Of a stretch of DNA of 64,000 nt, positions 48,458 to 58,714 are shown one piece after another. Position 1 is the stretch's first letter. Each line of letters begins with the position of its first letter. The notes under the pieces were generated by a model that made no database searches, was not told the DNA's origin, and saw nothing but the letters and a program-made list of their open reading frames with translations. Position numbers and translations under genes: made by a program. Source of the DNA: CAVUNY01 sp963843535. Lineage in GTDB: Bacteria; Chloroflexota; Anaerolineae; Anaerolineales; Anaerolineaceae. The DNA is taken from positions 1-64,000 of the forward strand of contig CAWJKU010000003.1 in assembly GCA_963843535.1 (NCBI GenBank), written 5' to 3'.

Positions 48458-49828
48458 TTAACCTCCCCACCCGCGGGTCAATGGCGCTTCTTTGGTCAGC
48501 TTTTCTCCCTTGATCCGGTAAATCCAACGCACGACGATCGGGGCAGCCACAAACAGCAGTACCAGCCCCTGCAGCATTGAAATAATATATTTCGAAACAC
48601 CGGAACTCAGTTCCATTAAGTCGGCTCCATTACGCATGGCGCCAAACAAGAAGGAGGAGGCGATGATACCGAAGGGGTCGTTGCGAGCCAGCAATGCAAT
48701 GCCGATACTATCCCACCCATACCCACTTGAGAAAAACAACGGCAGGCAGCGACAGGATGAAACGCCCAACACTTCGATCGTGCCAGCCAGACCCGCCAGC
48801 GCGCCAGATATACCCATGGCAGTCACAATATTGCGGGTGATATTCACGCCTGCGTAGCGCGCCGCAGTGAGGTTTGCCCCTACCGTACGCAGTTCAAAAC
48901 CAAGCGTGGTGCGCTGCAGCAGCCACCAAACCAGTACTGCCATGGCAATCGCCAGGAACAAGCCGATGTGCATGCGGTCCGCCGGATCGGTGAAAGGCCA
49001 CCATAATTTGGTGAGGGGAGGCAGGGCTATAAAGAAGATCAATCCCTGCCAGCAGCCCACTCCCCAGGTATACCAGCCTGCGGCGAGCCGTTTCAGGAAA
49101 CCGCGCTTTCAGACGCAAGCCGAACAGCCAGCGCATCAGGATAACCACCACCGCGGCGCCTGCCAGTGCCGCCGCGAGTGCATTCAGCGGATCCTGAAGG
49201 CGGGTGGGGATACTGTACAGCGTCCAAAGTTCCGCTTCCAGCGATACCGATTTTGTCTGGACGATACCCGCCGCCGGGTCGCGTAATGGGCCGCTGACCA
49301 TATATTCTGCCAGGCGGAATGAGATGTAATTCATCATCATCGTGCTGATGACCTCATGCGCCCCTGTTTTCGCTTTTAGAATACCGGCGATTCCCGCCCA
49401 GATTGCTCCCCCCAGTGCCCCTATCAACAGGCACAAGGGGAGCAAAAATTATTGCCGGCAGGCCGTTGAATGCCACACCCGCCCATGCCGCGCCGATCGC
49501 TCCAATGTAAAACTGGCCTTCGGCTCCGATATTGAACAGGCCGCTTTTAAAACCCACCGCGACAGCCAGGCTAAGCAGGATGTAGGGCACCGTCGCGACC
49601 AATGTCTCGGAAAAACCGCGCTGTTTAATAAACGCGCCGCGGATCAAGCCTTCATAGGCCTGGAATACCGTGGTGAAGCTGCCGCTGGTGATCAGAATGA
49701 CCACCGCGCCCAGGACGAAGGCTGTCAGGATCGCCAGCAGCGGCATTTTTAAGAGATCCCCACAACTGCCGGAGAAAAATGGACCAGGAGAAAGATGGCG
49801 GTTGTAGTGCGGTGTGATTTTCAGACAT
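48458..49828 (-). CDS. Nucleoside-type ABC importer permease (YufP-like), about three frameshifts
   Basis: Four frames are needed. ATG at 49828 (overlapping the ATPase stop by eight bases), then GFKSGLFNIGAEGQFYIGA (BPD-transp-2 core), then KTGAHEVISTMMMNYISF, then RTVGANLTAARYAGVNITRN and GTIEVLGVSSC to the stop at 48458. Breaks are near 49745, 49440 and 49090. The restored length is about 450 residues with ten helices. It forms the transmembrane channel with the YufQ-like protein. Confidence 0.83.
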
Positions 49829-51369
49829 GATGCTCCTCCTGTTTGACGCCCGCCATCAACAAACCTAGCTGTTCGCGTGTCGCGGATTTCGCATCCAAAG
49901 TATCCAGGATTTGACCCTTATACATGACGGCGATCCGGTCCGACAGGCTCATTATTTCGTCCAGTTCGGCGCTGATCAGGAGGACTGCGGTTCCTTTATC
50001 GCGCGCTTCGACAATGCGGTGGTGGATAAATTCGATCGAGCCAACATCCAATCCGCGCGTGGGCTGGCTGGCAATTAATAGTTTGATAGGCCTGGATAAT
50101 TCGCGAGCAATGATCACTTTCTGCTGGTTTCCACCTGACAGGGTTCCCACCGGGGTCATGATTCCCGGGGTGCGCACATCGAAAGTGTCCACCAGCTCCT
50201 GCGCGGTTTTATTGATCACAGGGAAGTCTAGCTCAAATCCATCGGCAAATGGCGGCTGGTAATAGGTGCAAAGCACCAGGTTCTCACGCACCGGAAAGGA
50301 CAGTACCAGGCCGTGTTTATGCCGGTCCTCAGGAACATGGGAAGTGCCGGCCTCGATCACCTGGCGCGGAGTGGCATAGGTCGTGTCGACGCCCAATATG
50401 GTGACCCGCCCGTCGACCGGTTTGCGCAGTCCGGTCAGGGCTTCAGCCAGTTCAGTCTGACCATTTCCCTGGACCCCTGCCACCCCCAGAATTTCACCGG
50501 CGCGTACTTCCAGGGATACGCCATTGACCACAGGATGCCGCCGGTCGTCTTCGACCTTGAGATTAGAAATTTCGATTACTACATCCTGCGGATGAGCTTC
50601 AGCTTTATCGATCTGCAGGATGACTTTCCGACCGACCATCATCTCGGCCAGCAGCTCCCTTGTGGCCTCTGCCGGAATGACCGATCCCACCATCTGCCCG
50701 GCGCGCATGACGCTGATGCGTATCAGCGACCGCCAAAACCTCGCGCAGCTTGTGGGTGATAAACACAATTGACTTCCCCTGTTTGGTCAGGTTGCGCATG
50801 ATCACAAACAGCTCATCGGCTTCCTGCGGCGTCAGAACGGCGGTCGGCTCGTCCAGGATCAAAATCGCCGCATTGCGGTACAGTGCCTTGATGATTTCCA
50901 CGCGCTGCTGCGCGCCAACTGTCAAATCTTGGACGGTCGCCAGCGGGTCAACCGCCAGTCCGTAATCCTGGCTGAGCTGATTAATCCGTTGGGCGACTTT
51001 CTTACGGTCAAGTACGGCAAGTTTACCCAGCACGGTCGATGCGGGGGTTACCGATTCTTCTCCCAGCATGATATTTTCGGTAACGGTCAACGGCGGCACC
51101 AGCATAAAATGCTGATGCACCATGCCCACCCCCTTGGCGATGGCATCGTGCGGGCTGGTAATGGTGACCTTTTGTCCATCGATGATAATTTCTCCTTCAT
51201 CCGGCTGGTAGAGGCCGTAGAGGATATTCATCAAGGTAGATTTTCCAGCGCCATTTTCACCCAGCAGGGCATGGATTTCACCCTTCTGTAAAGTGAAATC
51301 GACGTGGTCATTGGCTAGAACGCCAGGAAATTGTTTGGTGATTCCGTTGGCTTGGAGAGCGATCGTCAT
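49821..51369 (-). CDS. Nucleoside-type ABC importer ATPase, tandem domains (YufO-like), one frameshift
   Basis: Two ABC domains in one chain, as in sugar and nucleoside importers. The first (51369-~50720) has Walker A GENGAGKSTL, signature LTVGAQQRVEI and Walker B ILILDEPTAVL. One extra base near 50721 shifts the frame in the LAVADRI region. The second domain has GVQGNGQTEL in place of Walker A, a LSGGNQQKVII signature and LLIASQPTRGLD. The degenerate second site is typical of the family. About 515 residues. It drives the two permeases. Confidence 0.87.
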
Positions 51370-51398
51370 GAAGGATTTCCATATATTGAAATTAGAAG

Positions 51399-51431
51399 GA
51401 GGGTGCTGTATCGATCTGGTACAGCACCCTC
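51399..51431. terminator. Intercistronic hairpin between bmpA and ATPase genes
   Basis: GAGGGTGCTGTA and TACAGCACCCTC form a perfect 12-bp stem with a 9-base loop. On the plus side six T follow. On the minus (transcribed) side only a mixed T-rich stretch follows. It probably attenuates or protects the bmpA message so that the binding protein is made in excess of the other subunits. Confidence 0.75.
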
Positions 51432-51452
51432 TTTTTTATCTGTGAAATCTGT

Positions 51453-52502
51453 TTACGGTGTGTAACCGGTCTTGATCGATCCGGCGATCAGACCGTCGCT
51501 GGCCTCTTTTACTTTGGCTTTCACATCCGCCGGGATCTTGCTGTCCCAATCGTGATAGGGAGCCAGACCAACGCCGCCGTTCTTCAGAGTGGCGGTTGAC
51601 ATCCCAGCCTTGGAGGTCCCGCCCTTGACTGCTTTCAGGTACTCGTATACGGCCACATCCACGTTCTTGGCAGCCGAGCTCAACAGGGCATCCTTAACTT
51701 CGGGGTAGGTGTTGTACTGATCGACATCCACCCCGATCGCCATCAGGCTTTTTTCCTTGGCAGCCAGCAAACCGCCGTTTCCGGTGTTGCCGCCCACACC
51801 AAAGACCACATCGCAGCCCTGGTCGATCATGCTTTGTCCGGTCTCTTTACCTTTGGCAGGATCGGTGAAGGACGGGATGTACACATTCAAGGCCTTGGTG
51901 GCAGCTTTAAACCACTTGGCGCCGTTCTGGTAGCCGACCACGAAGCGCACAACCGGAGGAATTTCCATCCCGAAACCGTGCACACCGTGCCGGTCTTGGA
52001 CATGCCTGCCGCCAAAACGCCCGCCAGAAAAGCCCACTTCATCTTCCTGGAACATCAGGCTCGTGACATTCTTCAGCCCACCATCGGCATAGCAGTCTTT
52101 GACCGTATCGGCACAGGCTTTGGAGTCTTTGGTGGGGAAGTAGGCATTATCGATGATGGCGAATTTGATCGTGGGGTATTGTTTGGCTTTGATCGCCGTG
52201 GCATCGCCCATCAAGAAACCGACCGTCACAATCACATCATATTTTTCAGTCGCGAACTGGTCGATGTTCTTCTCGTAATCGGTCGGCTGTTTGGATTCAA
52301 TGAATTTTGCCTCCCAACCAAATTCCTTGGCGGCTTTCTGCACGCCTTCCCAGGCCGATTGGTTGAAAGACTTATCATTGACACCGCCTGTATCCGTTAC
52401 CAGGCCGACTTTCAAGGCTCCGGTACCGGCTGTTTGGCAGGCCGTGAGAGCCATTGTGGCCACCAGGATGATGGCGACCAATAGAGAAAGTTTTTTGAAC
52501 AT
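51453..52502 (-). CDS. BmpA-family nucleoside-binding lipoprotein (two compensating frame errors)
   Basis: ATG at 52502 with GGAGGAG upstream; codons further upstream are not used. The signal peptide ends in a lipobox (MALTACQ). The Bmp fold follows: VGLVTDTGGVNDKSFNQSAW, DVIVTVGFLMGDAT, KFAIIDNAYF and GCDVVFGVGGNTGNG. Residues coded by about 51965-52040 are out of frame: an extra T and a missing G turn the expected LAGVLAAGMSKTGTVCTVSG into nonsense, and the frame then recovers. It binds purine nucleosides or similar ligands and feeds the importer downstream. Confidence 0.92.
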   Translation of the reverse strand: MFKKLSLLVAIILVATMALTACQTAGTGALKVGLVTDTGGVNDKSFNQSAWEGVQKAAKEFGWEAKFIESKQPTDYEKNIDQFATEKYDVIVTVGFLMGDATAIKAKQYPTIKFAIIDNAYFPTKDSKACADTVKDCYADGGLKNVTSLMFQEDEVGFSGGRFGGRHVQDRHGVHGFGMEIPPVVRFVVGYQNGAKWFKAATKALNVYIPSFTDPAKGKETGQSMIDQGCDVVFGVGGNTGNGGLLAAKEKSLMAIGVDVDQYNTYPEVKDALLSSAAKNVDVAVYEYLKAVKGGTSKAGMSTATLKNGGVGLAPYHDWDSKIPADVKAKVKEASDGLIAGSIKTGYTP

Positions 52503-52621
52503 ACATCTCCTCCACAAGAAATAGAAAAAGGGGTTGGATTTAGGAAGGTAAAAGTGGACATACGGTCCACCACTTCCCTGGTTACAGTATACAGCCTCTA
52601 TATTTTTTAGACAAGCATTAT

Positions 52622-53912
52622 TTATTCCTGATTTTTTGAGTATATTACCTGATCGCGTACCCTGGTCATGGCAAGCCAGGCAATCGCCATAAATACCGTG
52701 GCGAAAATAAACAGCCAGCGGTACTGGTTGTCCAAAACATCGACCAGCACGCCGCCCAACGTTGGGCCTAAAACAGCCGCCAGTTGAGACGAGAAATAAT
52801 ATAAACCGGTATAGGCGCCGATCTTGCGTTCGTCGCCGTAATCATATACCAGCGGCAAGCTGTTGACATTCACCATCGCCCAAAAGAATCCCACCAGGAC
52901 GAGGATGATCAGGAATGTGGGAACGTTTTGAATGATGAAATATCCCAACAAGAACAGCGCGGTCAGGCCAATCAGGCCGGATCTGGATCGTGCGCCGCCG
53001 GCCGATCCGCTGAGCGATCAGGCCGGCGGGAACCGAAAAGATGATAAACGAAACGGTTACCGCTGCGGCGTAGATGGATGCGGTACCCGGCGCGATTCCC
53101 AGGGTAAAGACCGCAAACGACGAAAGGCCGGTCTCGAGCGCATTAAACGCCATAAACCAGAAAAGGATGCCAAGCAGGACAAAAAAGCCGCTTTTATTCG
53201 GGTTGCGAAAAACCGTGAGCAGGTTCTGGATCACGCTGCTCTTTTCTTTCGGTTCATCAACCTCGATTTTGGGGGGTTCTTTGACGAAAATCAACACCAC
53301 GATCAGCGCCACCACCATGGCAATCGCCCCGGCGATAAATGGCGCTTGCCGTCCCAGGCTGTTGAAAAGCAGCCCGCCCACGAAATACGCCAGCAAACCG
53401 CCGATCCCGCCCATCAGGTTAATCACCCCGTTGGCCTTGCTGCGTTCTTTGGGAATAAATAGATCACCTAACCAGGCGATGGTCGGCGAGCGAAAGAGCG
53501 CCATGCCAAAATTGGTGATCAAGATGAATACCATGATCGCGATCACGGACTGGGCCACGGGGATGAAAATAAACGCCAGCACGGCGACCGGCGCCCCAAG
53601 GATGATCCATCCTTTGCGCCGGCCAAAACGATTCCAGGTGCGGTCGCTTTTAGCGCCTACCCAGGGCTGGACGAAAATATTGATCAGGTTATCCCAGGTC
53701 ATGATGAACAATGCCAGCGCCGGGGAGAGGCCGAATCCCACAATATCCGGGATCTTACGCCCTTCGGCCAGAAGCTGGGCTTCAAATTCCTTGTTTCCTG
53801 CTTGCAGAAAAATGGGGATGTACTGGTTAAAGATGGGCCAGATTAGGCTGATGCCCAGGAAACCGAAGCCAATGAGAAAGGTTCTACCCCACGGAAATTT
53901 TCGGTCAGTCAT
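52622..53912 (-). CDS. MFS transporter, GPH/SLC45-like (one frameshift)
   Basis: The N-terminal frame (53912-~52985) has about eight helices, GFLGISLIWPIFNQYIPIFL, the WVGAKSDRTWNRFGRRKGWI loop typical of sugar-cation symporters, and a second RIGRRRTIQI loop. A break near 52985 leads into the last frame (52951-52622) with four more helices. The restored length is about 425 residues. It is probably a sugar/cation symporter; the substrate is not defined. It follows TrmD in the leftward order and does not belong to the importer operon. Confidence 0.83.
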
Positions 53913-53956
53913 GCTAACCCTCCCTGAAAATGATGCCGGTTCTTACGCCGGGTATC

Positions 53957-54715
53957 TCAATCGTCCAGGTTCGTGTGCTTCTGTTCTTCGTCCAGGCGCA
54001 GCTTATCTAAATATTTTCGATCCTTCTCGCTCAGTTCTGTTTTTTCTAACAGGTCCGGCCTGCGGCGCAGGGTGCGTTCTAAGGATTGCTCTCTACGCCA
54101 GCGGGCGATCTCCGCATGGTTTCCAGACAGCAGCACTTCTGGTACCTGCCAGCCGCGAAATTCCACCGGGCGGGTGTAGTGCGGGTATTCCAGCAGGCCG
54201 GAGGCATGTGAATCATCCATCGCCCCGCCTGGGTCTCCCAACACACCGGGAATAAAACGAGCGACCGCGTCCATCACCAGCAGCGCGGGCAGTTCCCCAC
54301 CTGTCAGCACAAAATCTCCGATCGATATTTCATCCGTCACCAGGTGCTGTCGAACGCGTTCATCCACCCCTTCATAACGCCCGCACAGCAGCCCCACCCG
54401 CGGATGAGCGGCTAATTCTCGCGCAATTTGCATGTTGAACACCCGTCCCTGGGGTGTAAGCAGGATCACCGGGGCTTGAGGTGTATCTTGCATCGTTTCC
54501 TCGACCGCGGAAAATATCGGGCCGGGTTTCATAATCATGCCGCCCCCGCCGCCGTAAGGAGTGTCGTCTGTGACATGGTGCTTATCGTGCGTCCAGGAGC
54601 GAATATCATGCAGAAAGATCTCCAGCAATCCATGTTCGACGGCTTTTTGGAGAATGCTGAATTCAAAATAAGGCTGTAAAGCGGCTGGAAAGAGGGTAAA
54701 GACATCAAAACGCAT
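53957..54715 (-). CDS. trmD: tRNA (guanine-N1-)-methyltransferase TrmD
   Basis: Intact, 252 residues, normal length. Trefoil-knot SPOUT enzyme with DDTPYGGGGGM (~51-60), LLTPQGRVFNM, the GRYEGVDERV motif (112-121), and the SAM-binding knot EISIGDFVLTGGELPALL (~129-146). The C-terminal domain (GWQVPEVLLSGNHAEIARWR) binds the tRNA. It methylates G37 of tRNAs reading CNN-type codons, preventing frameshifting. The usual rimM/rplS neighbours are absent here. Confidence 0.97.
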   Translation of the reverse strand: MRFDVFTLFPAALQPYFEFSILQKAVEHGLLEIFLHDIRSWTHDKHHVTDDTPYGGGGGMIMKPGPIFSAVEETMQDTPQAPVILLTPQGRVFNMQIARELAAHPRVGLLCGRYEGVDERVRQHLVTDEISIGDFVLTGGELPALLVMDAVARFIPGVLGDPGGAMDDSHASGLLEYPHYTRPVEFRGWQVPEVLLSGNHAEIARWRREQSLERTLRRRPDLLEKTELSEKDRKYLDKLRLDEEQKHTNLDD

Positions 54716-54878
54716 GGTTCGATTCTAGCGTGAAGCCCTGGAAAAGACAAGCCGCATGCCGCTCAAGCGCAGGGCACACCTTACAATGGTTTTCTCTTTT
54801 GTAAACCGTTTGAAAGGTAATCCGCCAAGTGAATCGAGGATAATAAGGCTAGAATTTGCTCCATAGGCGGAGACCTTA

Positions 54879-55271
54879 ATGAAAATCCTCGTAATCGATG
54901 ACGACCCTGCCATGACCGATTTGCTCAAGCTGCTTTTGGAGCCGGCTTCATCTGCGGTCCTGACTGCTAATTCTGGCCCAGACGGCATCCATCTGGCAAA
55001 GACAGAACGCCCAGACGTGATCATCCTTGATTTAATGATGCCGGATATGAGCGGTTGGCAGGTCAGCAAATCCATTCGCGAATTCAGCAAAGCGCCGATC
55101 TTGATCCTCTCCGCTTTAGACAGCCCTGGACTGGTGGCAGCAGCCCTGGATGCCGGCGCAGATGATTATTTGATCAAGCCTGTGCCCTCCAATGTGCTGG
55201 TAGCCCACATTAACAACCTGGTAAGGCGGACCCGGCTGGCGCCAAGATATCCAGCAGAAGCCCGGCTGTAA
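54879..55271 (+). CDS. Single-domain response regulator (REC only)
   Basis: 130 residues. Asp pair in KILVIDDDPAM, phospho-acceptor in DVIILDLMMPDMSGW, the Thr/Ser in ILILSALDS, and a conserved Lys in DYLIKPVPSN. There is no output domain, so it may act by protein contact or in a phosphorelay. No histidine kinase is encoded next to it. It is divergent from trmD and followed by a clear terminator. Confidence 0.92.
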   Translation: MKILVIDDDPAMTDLLKLLLEPASSAVLTANSGPDGIHLAKTERPDVIILDLMMPDMSGWQVSKSIREFSKAPILILSALDSPGLVAAALDAGADDYLIKPVPSNVLVAHINNLVRRTRLAPRYPAEARL

Positions 55272-55758
55272 TTAATCGCAAAACCAATCTTTTCCCGGCA
55301 GAAAAAGCCGGGATTTTTTTATGCTCCATGGGAAACATGAAGAACCCCGAAGTTAATCTCGGAGTTCTTCATGTCATTTGACAATGGCTTAAGAAAGCCC
55401 CCAGCCTGTTTCATCGATTTGTTTTTCTCCAGCCGGGGGCGAGAGGTTAAGAGGTGGAGGGACCTTCGGTCTCACTTCTTGAAATTACCCTTCCCGCATA
55501 AAATAGCCGTTTTCAATGATCGCTGCCTGCGGGAACGCTCTTAAGCGCGCCCGATCCTCTTTAGGACATCCGAAGGGATGAGGGGCGGCGGGCAGGGGGA
55601 TGGGTAAATGCACTGTAATTCGTAATAAAAACATAACACATCCCAAGAACATTAATTCTGGGGGGTGTCATATCTATAGGCGCTCCGTGGTTAGCTCTAA
55701 ATTTGTAGTAAAATTACTGGAAATTACCGTCTGGACGCGGACTGTCGTTCCGGACCCG
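55272..55758. other. Intergenic region with hairpins
   Basis: About 490 bp. After the terminator at 55294-55320 there is a second stem-loop at 55336-55371 (CATGAAGAAC...GTTCTTCATG with CCGA/TCGG inside), without a T run, and a weak GCCCCC/GGGGGC stem at 55397-55440. The rest holds no gene I can support and probably carries the promoter of the zinc-ribbon gene. Confidence 0.45.
55294..55320 (+). terminator. Terminator after response regulator
   Basis: CCCGGC and GCCGGG stem, 7-base loop, then A and seven T. A standard intrinsic terminator 23 bp after the stop codon. Confidence 0.88.
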
Positions 55759-55770
55759 GGAGTGGATGCG

Positions 55771-56067
55771 GTGCAAACGTGTTCTAAATGTTTTACCTTA
55801 GCCCCAGATTCTGTAAAAACCTGTCCAAAATGCCAATCGGACCTGCGAGAGTCATCCACCACTGCCGTGGCCCTCAAACGCATCCTTGCCAATCCAAGGG
55901 CCATCGCCATCCGGCTGGCTGTGCCCGAAGATGCCTGCCCCGCCTGCCGCGCGGTGGAGGGCACATATCCTAAAGATCAGGCGCCGGCTCTACCGGTGGA
56001 GGGCTGTTCCGAAGCAAACGGCTGCCGGGGTTTTTACGAGCCGGTTTTGGATGAGATCTACCCCTAA
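55771..56067 (+). CDS. Zinc-ribbon protein
   Basis: About 98 residues. I place the start at the GTG at 55771, with GGGAG nine bases upstream; the frame stays open to 55600 but without protein-like sequence. Two Cys pairs near the start (TCSKCFTLAPDSVKTCPKC) form a zinc ribbon, and CPACRAVEGTYPKDQ and CSEANGCRGFY give more metal-binding candidates. The family is not named with confidence. It stands 167 bp before the EF-G-like gene and may be co-transcribed. Confidence 0.6.
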   Translation: MQTCSKCFTLAPDSVKTCPKCQSDLRESSTTAVALKRILANPRAIAIRLAVPEDACPACRAVEGTYPKDQAPALPVEGCSEANGCRGFYEPVLDEIYP

Positions 56068-56234
56068 TTGGCTGAAAAGCGGGCATTTCTGCTCCGCTCA
56101 GGGACCGCTCCCGTTGGATTGTCCTTTCGGGCGCGGTTTTGCCAACGTATAAACTACACTCCTGGACAAGATACGGTTCTTCTCGTAAAATAAAAGTTCT
56201 GGCTGCAATCCTGTAAAAGAAAAGGGTTTTATTA

Positions 56235-58304
56235 ATGAAAGAATATACTACCCCGTTCATACGCAATGTTGCCCTGGTTTCCCATTCTAACGCGGGCAAA
56301 ACCATGCTGGCGGAAGCCTTCCTTCACTATTCCGGCGGGACCACTCGCCTGGGTAAGATCGAGGATGGCACTACCACATCGGATTACGACGAAGAAGAGC
56401 TTCGCCGCAAAATCTCGCTCTATACTTCCGTCATTCCTGTCGAGTACAAAGACCACAAGATCAATTTGCTCGATACCCCTGGCTACACCGATTTCACCGG
56501 TGAAGTAATCTCTGCCTTAAGGGTGGCTGACGGCGCGATGATTCTGGTCGATTCCGTCGCGGGTCTGGAAGTTGGCACGGAAATCGCCTTCCGCTATGCG
56601 AACCAGTTCAATTTGCCGATGATGTTGGTAATCAACAAGATGGAGCGGGAAAATGCCAATTTTCAAAAGGCATTGAGCTCGATCGAAGAATTTTTTGACA
56701 TACGTTTGATCCCCGTGCAACTACCCTGGGGAGAAAAATCGGAATTCAAGGGCGTGATCGATCTTATTTCGATGAAGGCTATCAAAGGCGATGGGAAAAC
56801 GGTGGTAGATATTCCGGCTGATTATCAGGATGCCGCTGAAGCCGCTCACACCGCCCTGGTGGAAGCCGCTGCCGAATCGGATGAAGCCTTGATGGAAAAG
56901 TATTTTGACAAGGGTTCTCTCGAAGCAGAGGACATTGCCGCTGGTTTGCGCGCCATCACCCGCAGTCGCTCCTTTATCCCGGTTTTTGTCAGCGCCGGGG
57001 CCTCCGAAATTGGCATCGGCCCGCTGCTGGATGCGATCATCACACTGATTCCCTCGCCAGCCGAAATCCCAACAGTCGTAGCCAAAACCAATAACGGAAC
57101 TGAAGAATTAAGATGCGCGGACAGCGGTCCCCTTTCGGCCTATGTCTGGAAGACAACCGCCGATCCGTTCGTCGGCAAGCAGACCTTTTTTCGCATTTAT
57201 TCCGGCATGCTCACGTCTGACAGCCGCATCTGGAACCAGACCAAAGGCGTGGAAGAGCGCATGGGAACGATCAGCATCCCCCGCGGCAAGGAGACCCTGC
57301 CGGTTAAAGTCGTGCATGCCGGAGACATCTGCATCGTTCCCAAGCTTTCTGAAACATCCACAAGCAACTCCGTGTGCGACAAAAACCATCCCTTGACCTT
57401 GCCCGTGCCTGAATATCCCAATTCATTGTATCAGGTGGCTGTGGTCCCCAAGACCCAGGGCGACTCGGCGAAAATCAGCTCCGTGCTGACCCGCCTGTGT
57501 GAAGAAGATATGACCCTCAGCTGGCACATGGAAGCCTCCACCAACCAGACCATCCTGCAAGGCATGGGCGACCAGCACATCGACGTCGCCATCCGCCGCG
57601 CCGAAACAAAGTTCCAGGTCGGGTTGGGCATGATTGAACCCAAAGTGCCTTATAAAGAGACCATCACCAAAAAAGGTTCGGCCATGTACCGCCATAAGAA
57701 GCAGACTGGCGGCGCCGGGCAGTTTGGCGAAGTGCACCTGCGCGTTGAATCTCTCGCGGAAAAAGACTTTGAGCTTTCCTGGGACGTGTTCGGCGGCTCG
57801 ATCTCGCAAAGCTACCAGACCTCGATCACCAAGGGCATCCAGGCGGTGATGAAAGAAGGCATTCTGGCAGGTTACCCGATCTCTGGGGTCAAGGTATCGG
57901 TATTCGACGGCAAAGAACACCCGGTGGATTCGAAACCGATCGCCTTTGAAATTGCCGGGCGCGAAGCCTTCAAACTGGCGTTTATGGACGCCACCCCGGT
58001 GCTTTACGAGCCGATCATGAACGTCAAGGTCCACGTGCCTGACGCGAACATGGGTGACGTGATGGGCGATATGAACACCCGTCGGGCGCGTGTCCAGGGC
58101 ATGGAGACTGAAAAAGGCCACTCCATCGTCAGCGTTACCGTCCCCCTGGTCGAGATTCTGCGCTACACCACCCAGCTGCGCTCCATGACCGGCGGCCGCG
58201 GTTACTTCACCATGGAATTTGACCACTACGAAGTCGTCCCGCCGCACATCACCCAGGAAATTGTGGAAGCCCGCCACAAGGAACTGCAGGCAGAGAAAGA
58301 GTAA
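56235..58304 (+). CDS. Elongation factor G-like GTPase (EF-G paralogue)
   Basis: Intact, 689 residues. G1 is SHSNAGKT (16-23), G3 DTPGYTDF (80-87), G4 NKME (134-137). All five EF-G domains are present: domain II near 300-390, domain III with VLTRLCEEDMTLSW, domain IV with GAGQFGEVHLRV and domain V ending MTGGRGYFTMEFDHYE. G1 differs from the canonical A-H-x-D-x-G-K-T (here S-H-S-N-A), as in EF-G-like paralogues, which are thought to help ribosome recycling or rescue. The neighbours are not ribosomal genes, so it is probably not the main fusA. Confidence 0.9.
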   Translation: MKEYTTPFIRNVALVSHSNAGKTMLAEAFLHYSGGTTRLGKIEDGTTTSDYDEEELRRKISLYTSVIPVEYKDHKINLLDTPGYTDFTGEVISALRVADGAMILVDSVAGLEVGTEIAFRYANQFNLPMMLVINKMERENANFQKALSSIEEFFDIRLIPVQLPWGEKSEFKGVIDLISMKAIKGDGKTVVDIPADYQDAAEAAHTALVEAAAESDEALMEKYFDKGSLEAEDIAAGLRAITRSRSFIPVFVSAGASEIGIGPLLDAIITLIPSPAEIPTVVAKTNNGTEELRCADSGPLSAYVWKTTADPFVGKQTFFRIYSGMLTSDSRIWNQTKGVEERMGTISIPRGKETLPVKVVHAGDICIVPKLSETSTSNSVCDKNHPLTLPVPEYPNSLYQVAVVPKTQGDSAKISSVLTRLCEEDMTLSWHMEASTNQTILQGMGDQHIDVAIRRAETKFQVGLGMIEPKVPYKETITKKGSAMYRHKKQTGGAGQFGEVHLRVESLAEKDFELSWDVFGGSISQSYQTSITKGIQAVMKEGILAGYPISGVKVSVFDGKEHPVDSKPIAFEIAGREAFKLAFMDATPVLYEPIMNVKVHVPDANMGDVMGDMNTRRARVQGMETEKGHSIVSVTVPLVEILRYTTQLRSMTGGRGYFTMEFDHYEVVPPHITQEIVEARHKELQAEKE

Positions 58305-58329
58305 GACCAGGATTTACCCGAACAAATTG

Positions 58330-58367
58330 GCGGTTCGGTGCGGTCATGCCGCCCCGAGCCGCTTTTA
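58330..58367 (+). terminator. Terminator after EF-G-like gene
   Basis: GCGGTTCGG pairs with CCGAGCCGC (one G-U pair) around an inner GCGG/CCGCC stem, then TTTTATT. It lies 26 bp after the stop codon. Confidence 0.78.
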
Positions 58368-58454
58368 TTGGCAGGCTATCTCCTGTTGGTTTGTCTGCGC
58401 AACTCCGCGAAAAGGTTTTTTTATAATAATCTCTGCGCCTGTGGTAAACCGTAA

Positions 58455-58682
58455 ATGAACCCAGAATCCTCTGACTCAGCCGAACCCCTCGCCCTGTTAT
58501 GGGATGCTATCCTCTCACGCCAACCGCGTCGTATTCAATCTATGTACCAGGCTCTGGATCCGGCAGCGCGGAAGGCGATCTGCGCGCATTTGCGTAAAAT
58601 GGCGACGGAAGATGGCTGGCATCCCGAGCAGCGCCAGTCGGCCCAGATCGCTCTGGATACGATCCGCGAGCTCGGCGAGTGA
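58455..58682 (+). CDS. Small conserved hypothetical protein
   Basis: 75 residues, hydrophilic and helical (LLWDAILSRQPRRIQSMYQA, LRKMATEDGWHPEQRQSAQI), with no signal or membrane segment. It starts at an ATG and stops 32 bp before the GT87 gene. I recognise no domain; the codon pattern and the position between two clear genes make it credible. Confidence 0.55.
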   Translation: MNPESSDSAEPLALLWDAILSRQPRRIQSMYQALDPAARKAICAHLRKMATEDGWHPEQRQSAQIALDTIRELGE

Positions 58683-58714
58683 TCTTTTCCCCGCTTTATA
58701 TGTAAAATAAAAGG

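Noticed and set aside
51965..52040. Unusual basic insertion in BmpA
   Set aside because: It is the out-of-frame stretch between two compensating single-base errors; the neighbouring frame restores the expected family sequence.
53074..54255. Long plus-strand open frame (393 codons) across the MFS and trmD genes
   Set aside because: It is the antisense shadow of two genes with clear family motifs on the minus strand and has no protein-like sequence of its own.
57423..58277. Long minus-strand open frame inside the EF-G-like gene
   Set aside because: Low-complexity His/Gly/Val-rich translation typical of antisense to GC-rich coding sequence; the plus strand has all EF-G domains.
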